DNA from: Zea mays
Lineage: Eukaryota; Streptophyta; Magnoliopsida; Poales; Poaceae
Assembly (NCBI RefSeq): GCF_902167145.1
Contig: NC_050104.1
Coordinates: 93,259,849 to 93,323,848 of the forward strand
DNA length: 64,000 nucleotides
Reading direction: 5' to 3'
Every line of letters begins with the position of its first letter. Within the stretch, counting starts at the first letter, position 1. This document shows, in pieces, positions 55,779-64,000 of this stretch. A program made the translations under genes and the position numbers. The notes under the pieces were generated by a model. The model saw only the letters and a program-made list of their open reading frames with translations. It was not told the DNA's origin and searched no databases.

Positions 55779-56489
55779 GTACGGAAGTCCGCCAACGGAA
55801 AGGCCCCCAGAGCATGCCTGATAGAAGGCTTCAGACCCTGACGAAACTGGCTCGCCTTCTCCATCTCATTATAAGCCACATGAGGGACAAAGCGGACCAT
55901 CTTGTTGAAGCCCACCTCATACTCTGTGACAGAGACTGCAAGTCAATCTTCATTTTCTCCAGGAAGGTGACTGGGTAGAATCTCCTTTCAAACTGCCTGA
56001 TGAAAACATCCCAAGACAGGACTCCTGGTGAGGAGGAGTGCGCTGCATGCACGCCTCTCCACCAAATTTGAGCCTCTCCCTTCAGCAGTTGTGTGCCAAA
56101 GCGAACCCGATCTCCATATGCAATCTCGAAGACATTCATCTTATCCTCCACATATGTCAACCAAACTGCCGCCTCGACCGGAGTACCACTGCCATCAAAA
56201 GAATCCAACTTCATGCCCATCCACTGCATCAGAGAAAGACCACTGACTGGAAGAGGCACCTCGACCCCGCCACCTGGAACAGCACCCGCAGGGACAGTGC
56301 CCCGGGCACTTCTCCACCACCAGCACCCTGAGCAGCACCCGCAGGGGCAACAGGAATGGCTTGCCTTAGAAGGGCCAACTCCTGCTGCATGGCCTGCATC
56401 TCTGCTAACATTGCCGCCGGACTCATCGAGTCCCCACTAGGAGCTTGCGGACTACCCCGAGCCCTATGAGGCGGCATAGCTACATCCAT
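55779..56489 (-). pseudogene. gag: Element C gag N-terminal part
   Basis: Likely start ATG at 56487-56489 (or 56475-56477), about 165 bp after the PBS. The first frame gives a Pro/Ala/Gln-rich N-terminus with AMLAEMQAMQQELALLRQ. Near 56250-56270 the frame changes. The frame 56259-55831 carries the conserved Gypsy Gag core (MKLDSFDGSGTPVEAAVWL, KGEAQIWWRGV, WDVFIRQFERRFYPV, FLEKMKIDLQSL). Near 55930 the frame changes again, and the following text continues Gag-like (VGFNKMVRFVPH-type) to the F insertion at 55779. Two frameshifts and two insertions make it a dead gene. Confidence 0.85.
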
Positions 56490-56655
56490 AGGGATGAGAA
56501 TAATAAGTAAATAAGATTGGCATAACATCTCTTCAAATAATGTCAAACTAGCACAGACAATAACATAACATATCAATAGCAAGCCAGAAATCACATCCTA
56601 CATGTGTAGTGTGTCAATTTATTATTACTCCACTTGCTAGGACCTACAGCCTATA

Positions 56656-56667
56656 CCTCTGATACCA
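56656..56667 (-). other. Element C primer binding site (iMet type)
   Basis: The - strand reads TGGTATCAGAGG, two bases after the 5' LTR end. Confidence 0.88.
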
Positions 56668-56669
56668 AC

Positions 56670-59035
56670 TGTAACACCCCACTGGTCACACACAATGGAT
56701 ATTACCAAAACTCCTCCCACCAAACTTACTCGACACAAGAGATGTAATAAAGAGAGAAAATATTGCAAAATCCGGCAGCACCTCCTTTGAAACTAGTATA
56801 ACAAGGAGGGGAAACATGTAGTTCATACAGGATATAAAGACAGATAATTCACGTAGTAGAATCTAAATGCAAAAGTGGTAAAACACATTCATGACCCAAC
56901 AGAAGCAAAATAAATGAGATAAGGAACTCAGCCCACCCCAAAACAAACGCTCAACCAAGAACAAAGTAATTCACTAGAATTGACCCTCTCTAATTAACAA
57001 CATTATTAAGTGGGGGTTCCTTTATTAAAGGTGTAGTGGTCGTGCTGCTACATCCCTCTTTTCCCAAAGCAGAAATTAGGTGCCTGCATCAAATAATGCA
57101 AGATGTGAGATGACACATCTCAGCAAGTAAACATAACAACAACAAATTGGACATTGTAAATCAACTGTGCTTAAACAACCACGTGGTTCAAAACTTCCTT
57201 TTTGAACATTAAATTGCAGCAAGTAAACAAGTAACTAAATACTTAACGCCAAAAAGAATCACCATGCACAAGTCCAGATTATCCACATCCACATAATAGA
57301 TTCCACACCTCTCCCATGAATGCACATGGCTACAGATGCAATAATGACTTCTGCCTTCATATCTCTAAGGATATGAAGCTGCATCATACCCCTTCTCGGG
57401 CAACATATGATGCTCAATGTACCGGTATGGTCGGACCATAAGATCGCGACGAAACTTCAATGCAATGGATGATGAGTGCATTATGCATGACAACATCATG
57501 AGTTCTTCCCAAATAAAATGTGCTAGACATATACTTCCACCCATTCCACATAATAACCACTTGAGTAACATGATCAAACCTCAAACTCAACATATGAAAT
57601 CCATGAAACATGAACATTTTCAAATGATGGTACTCAATAAAAAACATATGAATATGAACACAATAGCACAACATAATCAAGTATAAGACTCCTCGTTTGA
57701 CAGACGGAATAACCATCACAGTTTTACTTGCCTTCACCGGAAGTTTGGGCAAATCCATAAGAACGATCCGGAAGTCCACCACATGTTTTTGACACCCAAC
57801 TTAGTGCACCAAATTCACATAAAAAGCCTAAAAAACAACGCCGCACCTACGCGCAGTCTCAAACCCCGCCGCGGGTAATAATTTCCCCCCCCCCCACACC
57901 AACCAAACTGCAGCGGTGCTGCTTAACAATTCCATAACTTTAAAATTAAGACAGCAGTGGTGATAACCAAAAACTCCAGAGACAACTACATACATTTCCC
58001 CACAAGTTTGGTATACAATTTAGGATTAAATTCTAACATCTAATTACCCCTAAACGGTCCACAAGACAACCCCTGCAATCTGTTTTTTTCCTGATTTGGG
58101 CAGCGACATATTCGGATTCAAACAGCGATAACTTTTAAAATATAATTCCGAATCGAGCGCATAAGTACTTGTTGGAAAGATAACATAAAGCCCTACATGA
58201 TTCTCATACTGATTAACACTAATTACTCCCGAAAAATCCCCAGAAACTGCTAATACTGCTGCTGTTCATCCTCCTGAAAATCTGTTTTTTTTTGACAGCC
58301 ACATACCCGGATTCAAACGGTGATAACTTTTAATTTATAACTCCAAATTGAGCGCATAAATACTCGTTTGGAAAGGTATGCCAAAGTTCTACATGATTCC
58401 CAAACTGATTCCCCTTAATTCTCCACGAAAAATGCCCAGAAATCACTAATTCTGCTGCTGTTCGTCCACCCCCTTAAAATTCTGGACAGCCCTTCTACCA
58501 AATCGCACACGCAACATCTAAACAATTGGATTGCCGCACAAAATGAACAAGAGATGAACACAAAAATCACCTTGGGTTCTCCCCCTTTTCTTCCTCCCTT
58601 CCTCCCTCCACCGGAAACCGTTGAAGATTTGCACCACGCGACGGAGATCCGAGCGGCAACGAATGGCACCTTGGGAGGAGGAGATGGGGGGCGGCTAGGG
58701 TTTGATGTGTGGCTGCAAGTGCTTGAGAAAGGAGGAGATGGGAGGGGGGCGGCCAAGAGGGTAGGGGAATGGGGGGCGGCTGCACAAAGAAGGGGGGGTT
58801 AGGGGGAGGGCGGCTAGGGTTATGGGGGTTAGTGGGCAGAAACAAGATTCGCGGCCCAACACGCCCACGCGACGGCTCCCGACCACGATGCAAGCGCCTA
58901 ACCAAAGAAATTCTACTGCCCTACTGGTGAATGTTTTTCCTCAAATTCCAAATTCCCAAAACGCAACCACCGAAAGAGAGAAAAAAACAAAAAGAATACC
59001 CTCCAACTTCTCTTCTTTGCAAACCGGGTATTACA
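56670..59035 (-). repeat. Element C 5' LTR (2366 bp)
   Basis: Same ends as 18743-21107. Hairpin copies: 57106-57122 (TGAGATG/CATCTCA), 57356-57377 (TTCATATC/GATATGAA, perfect here) and 57381-57413 (GCATCATA/TATGATGC). Confidence 0.92.
57356..57413 (-). promoter_or_regulatory. Two-hairpin block (element C, 5' LTR copy)
   Basis: Stem 1 is TTCATATC (57356-57363) with GATATGAA (57370-57377) around TCTAAG. Stem 2 is GCATCATA (57381-57388) with TATGATGC (57406-57413). The paired differences from element E preserve both stems. Confidence 0.55.
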
Positions 59036-59238
59036 ATGATGCAACATGTCATGACTTATAAGGTTTTGGCAAAAAGAAATAATTAACCTCCACTAGTTTA
59101 GGCTATCTCTAATCAAAAAGGAAAAAGGGAGAATGTATCTAGAGAGAGAGAAAACCTAGAGTGAGAAAAAGAAGAGTAACACATGATTTTGGGTGATAAT
59201 TAGAAAGAAATTTTATACCCCAAAATCAGGGTGTTACA
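59036..59238 (-). repeat. Element B 3' LTR, second part
   Basis: Begins with the ATGAT duplication of element C (59036-59040). It resumes the LTR of B to its end ...ATCAGGGTGTTACA at 59238. Joining 18742 to 59041 gives CAGCATGATGCAACA, which is exactly the uninterrupted text at 4452-4466 in the related LTR. Confidence 0.9.
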
Positions 59239-59256
59239 GACCTATCCCCCTTAAAA
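59239..59256 (-). other. Element B polypurine tract
   Basis: The - strand reads TTAAGGGGGATAGGTC immediately before the 3' LTR. Confidence 0.85.
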
Positions 59257-59274
59257 GAATCTCGCCCTCGAGAT

Positions 59275-60342
59275 TCAGGGCTGGCTAGAAAAGAGCTCAT
59301 GGTACTTGACTTTTAAATCATCTTCTCTTTCCCAGATTGTTTCTTCTTCTGAGTGATGGCCCCATTTGACTTTGCACATTCTGATGGTGTTCCTCCGGGT
59401 GACCTGATCTGCTGTCTCCAGAATTTGAGTTGACTTCTCAATATAAGTCAAATCTTCTTGAACTTCAAGATCCTCTGCTAGCAACTGCTCTTCTGGAACT
59501 CTTAAGCATTTCTTCAATTGAGACACATGGAACACATCGTGCACCGATGACATATTCTCTGGTAAGCTGAGTTGATAAGCCACTTCTCCACGTCTTGCCT
59601 GAATCTAATACGGGCCGATATAGCGAGGGGCTAGCTTGCCCTTGACTCTGAACCTCTTGGTTCCTCTGATAGGTGACACCTTCAAATAGACATAATCTCC
59701 CACTTCAAAACTGAGTTCTCTTCTTCTAGTGTCAGCATAGCTTCGTTGTCTGGACTGTGCTACCTTCAAATTCTCCCGGACCATTCTGATGTTCTCTTCG
59801 GCTTCAAGCAGAATATCTGGTCCGAACACCTGTCTTTCACCAGGTTGGTCCCAATGCAGTGGAGTTCTACAATTCCTTCCATAAAGCGCTTCAAACGGTG
59901 ACATCTTTAGGCTGGCTTGGTAGCTGTTGTTGTAAGAGAATTCTGCATATGGTAATCTCTTGTCCCAACCTATCTTGTCTTGTAAGGCACAAGCCCTCAA
60001 CATATCCTCCAAAATCTGATTAGTTCTCTGTTTGACCATCTGTCTGCGGGTGATAAGCTGAGCTGAACTTCAAATGCGTGCCCAAAGCTTCATGTAACTA
60101 CTGCCAAAAATGAGAGGTGAACTGGGTGCCTCTATCTGATACTATCTTCTTCGGAACGCCATGCAAGCACACAATCTGAGCCATGTATAGTTCGGCCAAC
60201 ACGCACTGTTGTAGGTGGTCTTGACTGGTATGAAATGGGCCATCTTTGTCAAACGGTCCACTACTACCCAGATAGAGTCATAACCAGTACGAGTGCGGGG
60301 CAAACCAACTATAAAGTCCATTCCGATCTCATCCCATTTCCA
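59275..60342 (-). pseudogene. pol: Element B integrase core, C-terminus and chromodomain
   Basis: The integrase core (60342-60040) is shifted out of frame around 60210. Its middle Asp motif (SDRGTQF-like, near 60150) survives in another phase, and the frame returns by 60039. The stretch 60039-59605 carries LRACALQDKIGWDKRLPYAE and ALYGRNCRTPLHW, and ends with SPIRGTKRFRVKGKLAPRYIG. A stop near 59605 separates the last part (59583-59275, same frame). That part has VFHVSQLKKCL followed by a chromodomain-like segment (TQILETADQV, MCKVKWGHH, TIWEREDDL, YHELF). B is therefore a chromovirus like C but from a different family. Confidence 0.85.
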
Positions 60343-61161
60343 CTAAGGAATCTGCAACGGTTGCAACAAACCTGCAGGTCTCTGATGTTCTGCTTTAATC
60401 CTCTGACAATTGTCACATACAGCCACATACTCGGCTATCTCCCTTTTCATACCGTACCACCAAAATCTTTTCTTCAGGTCTTGGTACATCTTCTCACTAC
60501 CAGGGTGTATAGAGTATGCTGTCTCATGAGCTTCCTTGAGAATCAGTTCCCGGATTGGTTTGATATCGGGAACACACAGTCTGTCCTTGAACCATACCAC
60601 TCCTTTTGCATCTTCACGGAAATCCTTGCCTTTTCCATCTATGATCAGCTGCCGGATCTCGTTAATTTTCTCATCATCCTTCTGACCCTTCCTGATGTCT
60701 TGCTCTAGAGTGGGTTCCAACTCAATTGTCACTCCTTGAGTGTTGTTCAGAAATCCGAGACTCAACCTATCGAATTCCTTCGCTAGCTCATATGGCATCG
60801 GGTGAGCGGCCAACATATTGACTTGACTCTTCCTGCTAAGAGCATCTGCAACTACATTTGTTTTGCCTAGGTGATAATGAATCTCCAGCTCATAATCTTT
60901 GATCAACTCTAGCCATCTTTGTTGCCTCATGTTTAACTCAGACTGAGTGAATATGTACTTGAGGCTCTTGTGGTCCGTGTAGATATCACACTTCTGCCCA
61001 TAAAGATAATGCCTCCAGGTCTTCAATGCATGAACCACGGCTGCTAACTCTAGATCATGAGTAGGATAGTTCTTCTCATGAATCTTCAACTGTCGGGACG
61101 AGTATGCCACTACTCTCCCTTCATCAACACACATCCTAGTCCGGTGTACGAAGCATCGCAA
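60343..61161 (-). pseudogene. pol: Element B RNase H and integrase zinc domain
   Basis: This frame covers most of the RNase H ([52 protein letters not shown]). It continues through the integrase HHCC domain ([14 protein letters not shown] ... [11 protein letters not shown]). It stops at a TAG at 60343-60345, just before the integrase core. A frameshift between about 61110 and 61161 separates it from the RT frame. Confidence 0.88.
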
Positions 61162-61805
61162 TACACTGACAATGGCTTGTGAACATATGGCAGAATCAGT
61201 ACTGGTGCCGTTGTCAACTTCTCCTTCAATGTCTCAAAGGACTTCTGGCATGCTGGGGTCCACTTGAACTCAACCTTCTTTGCCAGCAAGGTTGTCATTG
61301 GCCTGGCGATCTTGGAGAAACCTTCAATGAAACGCCGATAATAACCGGCCATTCCGATGAAACTCTTGATTCCTCGGACATCTTTTGGTGCTTTCCAGTC
61401 CAAGATAGTTGTTACCTTCTTTGGATCTACAGCCAATCCCTCTCGGTTTATAATGTGACCCAAGAACAGGACTTCACTGATCCAGAACTCGCACTTGCTA
61501 AGCTTGGCATACAACTGACAATCTCGTAGCCTCTGAAGTACTTTCCTCAAATGCTCCTCATGCTCTTGCTCATTCTGGGAATATACAAGAATATCATCAA
61601 TGAACACCACTACGAACTTGTCAAGGTAGTCCATGAACACAATGTTCATCAGATACATGAAGTAAGCTGGCGCATTCGTTAATCCGAATGACATAACCAT
61701 GAACTCATATAGTCCATACTTAGTGAGGAATGTTGTCTTCGATATATCTGTAGGTCGGATCCTGAGCTGATGGTAACCCGACCTCAGATCTATCTTTGAG
61801 AACAC
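61110..61805 (-). pseudogene. pol: Element B reverse transcriptase (central and C-terminal part)
   Basis: Contains [28 protein letters not shown], and the catalytic FIDD box ([12 protein letters not shown]). It also has the thumb/connection motifs ([31 protein letters not shown]) and the start of RNase H ([15 protein letters not shown]). An in-frame TGA at 61815-61817 separates it from the N-terminal RT. Confidence 0.9.
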
Positions 61806-61814
61806 ACTGGCTCC

Positions 61815-62642
61815 TCACAACTGATCAAATAGGTCTTCCATTCGAGGCAGAGGGTACTTGTTCTTGACAGTGACTTCATTCAAAGCTCTGTAATCGATGC
61901 ACATCCTCTTCGTGCCATCCTTCTTCTCCACAAATAACACTAGGGCTGTCCAAGGTGAGGTACTTGGTCTGATGTAGCCTTTCTCTAACATTTCATCAAT
62001 CTGCTTCTTGAGTTCCACCAACTCTGGTCTAGACACTCGATAAGCTCTCTTGGAAATAGGGGCGGTGCCTCGGATAAGCTCTATGGCAAATTCAACTTTC
62101 CTTTCAGGTGGCATGCCTGGTAACTCTTCAGGGAATACATCAGGGAATTCTGACACAATCCTAATTGCCTCAATTGGATTGGACTCCTTGTCATCTACTG
62201 ATAAATGGTGATAGGCTCCTTCTAGTTCAGGTAAGTACAGCTTGGTTACTTCTTCCTTTCCGGATGGGGACACCAACTTAACTGTTCTCTTGTCACAACT
62301 GACAGTGGCTTGATTTCTGTGTAGCCAATTCATCCCTAGGATGACATCTAACCCTTGAGTTTCCATTACTACTAGGCTAGCGGGGAAGGCTATCCCCCTT
62401 ATTTCAATCCTTAGATTCGGACAAATCCTATCGGACTGAACTTTTCCCCCAACTGAATTAACTCTCAAAGGTGGAATCATTGGTTCTATGGGGATGTTAT
62501 GGGATTCTACCCAAGATATAGAAACAAAAGAATGTGTGGCTCCAGTATCAAATAGTACTTTTGCTGGGTAGGATTCGACTGGAAACATACCTACTGCCAC
62601 GTCCTGAGCATCCTGGATTGCTTTGGCCTCTAGGTGATTCAC
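61815..62642 (-). pseudogene. pro-pol: Element B protease and RT N-terminal part
   Basis: The aspartic protease active site is [13 protein letters not shown], and the C-terminal flap motif is [15 protein letters not shown]. The RT approach region follows ([83 protein letters not shown]). The frame is open for 275 codons and ends at the TGA. On the far side RT continues in the same phase. Confidence 0.9.
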
Positions 62643-62956
62643 CTTTCCACGGTTGTAGGCCTGATCACGGACTCCTGGTGCTTGCTGTGGTGCTCCTTGT
62701 CGTGCTGGGGCATTGACTGCTGGCGGTTGCTGGGCTGCTTTCTTTGGACAATTCTTCGCTCAGTGATTTTGTTCTCCATAGTAGAAGCATGCATGACCTC
62801 CTACTTGTGGCGGGGGCAGGAAGACGAGCTGCCTGGTTGTTCTGACGTTGGTACTGATTTCCTCTTGGCTGAGTGTTCTGACGGTACTGCTGCTGCTGTT
62901 GCTGAGGAAACTACCTCTGGTACTGGTGCTGACGCTGATGCTGGTGCTGGTGCTGG
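62643..62956 (-). pseudogene. gag: Element B gag C-terminal remnant, cut by element G
   Basis: On the - strand this encodes a Gln-rich spacer and a damaged zinc knuckle near 62730-62810 (a CFYYGEQNH-like motif with a Cys position replaced and a stop inside). It then leads into the protease. At 62956 the LTR of element G begins, so the rest of gag and the 5' LTR of B lie right of the window. Confidence 0.7.
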
Positions 62957-63627
62957 TGTTGGGGGCCTTCGTCTTCCAAAGGTCCTAAAAAACATGATTA
63001 ACAATGTTTCCCAAGTGTAATATATGTACAGGAACCTTCGGACTCGGGATGAAGCTGTTCACAATATGAAAAGCATGGTCGGGACGAAGGTCGAACCAGC
63101 TCCGAAGCTACGCACAAGGAAGCTTCGGCTCAGTAGCAGAAAAGGAACTGAGTTAAAGAGGAAAAGGCTATCTAGTCCTCGATAGATTGTCCTAATGTCA
63201 ATAGTAAACATGAAGGGCATGAATGTAATTTTACACAGGCTGCACCCTGTGCCTACAAATAGATGAACAGTGCCGCCGTACTGTTCACGCTGATTTGTAC
63301 TCGCTTGTGTGTCACGCTTGTTCTCATACCTTCTGTCAAGCTGAAGGTATAAATGTAACCTTGTGTTATTCTTATTCATTCGTGATTATATAATAAGAAA
63401 TATGTTACAGTGCCATGTGATTATCCATGTTATTTCTCATGCTTCATATGCTTCATCTTTCATTGATATATGATGTGATGATGAAGGTACGTCCTTCACA
63501 ACCTTCGTCTGAAGATCGTTATATCCTTAGGGAAATAATGCTTCAAAGGACGAATGGCATTAACCATTAACCTACTTTTGTGTTGTCTTGTTATTAATTC
63601 ATAGCATTTGAGAACAAGTCCCCAACA
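62957..63627 (+). repeat. Element G 5' LTR (671 bp)
   Basis: Runs from TGTTGGGGGCCTTCG to AAGTCCCCAACA, with short inverted termini (TGTTGGGG/CCCCAACA). The likely TATA region reads CTACAAATAG at 63252-63261, one base away from TATAAATAG. No coding sequence. Confidence 0.8.
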
Positions 63628-63628
63628 T

Positions 63629-63645
63629 TGGCGCCCACCTCTGGT
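63629..63645 (+). other. Element G primer binding site
   Basis: TGGCGCCCACCTCTGGT starts one base after the LTR. It is of the TGGCGCC type rather than iMet. Confidence 0.7.
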
Positions 63646-63685
63646 GAACTCATTCGACCACCTTCGGCAAGCACTGACCTTCGTC

Positions 63686-63994
63686 ATGCCGCCGAAGAAG
63701 ATAGCTGCGCCAGGGGCTGCTGCACTGCAGCCACTGGACACAAACCAGGAGACTCTCTCTCTTCGGGAGGCTCGAAGCCAGAAGAGAAAGGCCACTAGTC
63801 CAACACTCCAGAAGGAGGAGTTGGACCAAGAGATCAGGGACATGGAAATCATCCATCAACAAGTGCAAAGGAAGAAGGAGAAGATGGCTCGGCTGGCCGA
63901 TCTTCAAAGGAAGATCGACGAAGCTACTGAAGAAGTGCATCATCTTGCTCAAGATGAACAAGACCGAAGGCCCCAACACAGGGAGCTTCGTTAG
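63686..63994 (+). CDS. gag: Element G gag N-terminus (102 codons to a TAG)
   Basis: ATG 63686, about 40 bp after the PBS, opens a Lys/Ala-rich start (MPPKKIAAPGAAAL). A predicted coiled coil follows (about residues 45-90, heptads in QKEELDQEIRDMEIIHQQVQ and ARLADLQRKIDEATEEVHHL). The frame stops with TAG at 63992-63994, six bases before the window end. Tat Gag proteins are far longer, so this is probably a premature stop, though the window is too short to be sure. Confidence 0.6.
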   Translation: MPPKKIAAPGAAALQPLDTNQETLSLREARSQKRKATSPTLQKEELDQEIRDMEIIHQQVQRKKEKMARLADLQRKIDEATEEVHHLAQDEQDRRPQHRELR

Positions 63995-64000
63995 GAAGGC

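Larger units (their letters stand above)
18743..59035 (-). mobile_element. Element C: chromodomain Gypsy (Del/Tekay-type chromovirus), interrupted by D and F
   Basis: A complete element with an ATGAT duplication at 18738-18742 and 59036-59040. The LTRs are 18743-21107 (3' LTR) and 56670-59035 (5' LTR). It has an iMet PBS and a canonical PPT. Without the two nested elements and their duplications it is about 9.8 kb. The order on the - strand is gag, protease, RT, RNase H, integrase, chromodomain, as in chromoviruses. All coding parts are broken by stops or frameshifts. By eye the LTRs differ at roughly 35 positions in about 2.36 kb (near 1.5%). Confidence 0.92.
62957..64000 (+). mobile_element. 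Element G: cinful/zeon-like Tat Gypsy, 5' end only
   Basis: A 671-bp LTR (62957-63627), a TGGCGCC-type PBS and the start of gag. The element continues beyond the window. The GCTGG at 62952-62956 should be one copy of its duplication, which cannot be checked here. The family name is from memory. Confidence 0.75.

Noticed and set aside
63059..63379. 106-codon - strand frame
   Set aside because: Falls entirely inside the LTR of element G and has no recognisable motif.

Overview
The window is intergenic DNA of a large grass genome, most likely maize (Zea mays) or a close relative. It is almost entirely nested LTR retrotransposons. I found no cellular gene, rRNA, tRNA or CRISPR array. The taxon call rests on recognising LTRs and proteins of Ji/Opie-type Sireviruses, a Huck-like Tat element and a cinful/zeon-like element. 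Those family names come from memory and are tentative; the structure below is read directly from the sequence.

Element boundaries were set from TG...CA ends, paired LTRs, primer binding sites (PBS), polypurine tracts (PPT) and 5-bp target-site duplications (TSD). Five elements have perfect TSDs. A: a large-LTR non-coding (LARD-like) element, + strand, 4950-15027, TSD GAAGG. C: a chromodomain Gypsy (Del/Tekay type), - strand, 18743-59035, TSD ATGAT. D: a Huck-like Tat Gypsy, - strand, 25210-46223, TSD ATACT. E: a non-coding LTR element, - strand, 31848-38748, TSD CTTCT. F: a nearly intact Sirevirus, + strand, 46272-55778, TSD GTACG. Two elements run off the right edge. B is a second chromovirus (- strand), with its 3' LTR at 15153-18742 plus 59041-59238 and pol at 59239-62956. 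G is a cinful/zeon-like Tat element (+ strand) from 62957.

Nesting: A sits inside an old Sirevirus LTR remnant (4641-4949 plus 15028-15152), and B inserted at the far end of that same remnant. C split the 3' LTR of B. D and F each landed in gag of C, leaving a 48-bp piece between them (46224-46271). E landed in the integrase of D, just after its first catalytic Asp. G landed in gag of B. The left end (1-4640) holds a Sirevirus LTR end, an unassigned LTR end and a truncated LTR related to B that carries a Tourist-like MITE. A hAT-like MITE sits in the 5' LTR of A.

Coding state: only F has a long undamaged pol, with a gag that changes frame once. gag-pol of B, C and D is broken by stops and frameshifts, several of which look like C-to-T changes. 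A and E have PBS, PPT and LTRs but no coding capacity, so they would have depended on proteins from relatives. The LTR ends of A match those of chromovirus B, and the LTR of E shares a structured block with chromovirus C. The most interesting signal is a set of short hairpins at a constant distance from the LTR 3' end in A, B, C and E, with paired (compensatory) base changes between families.
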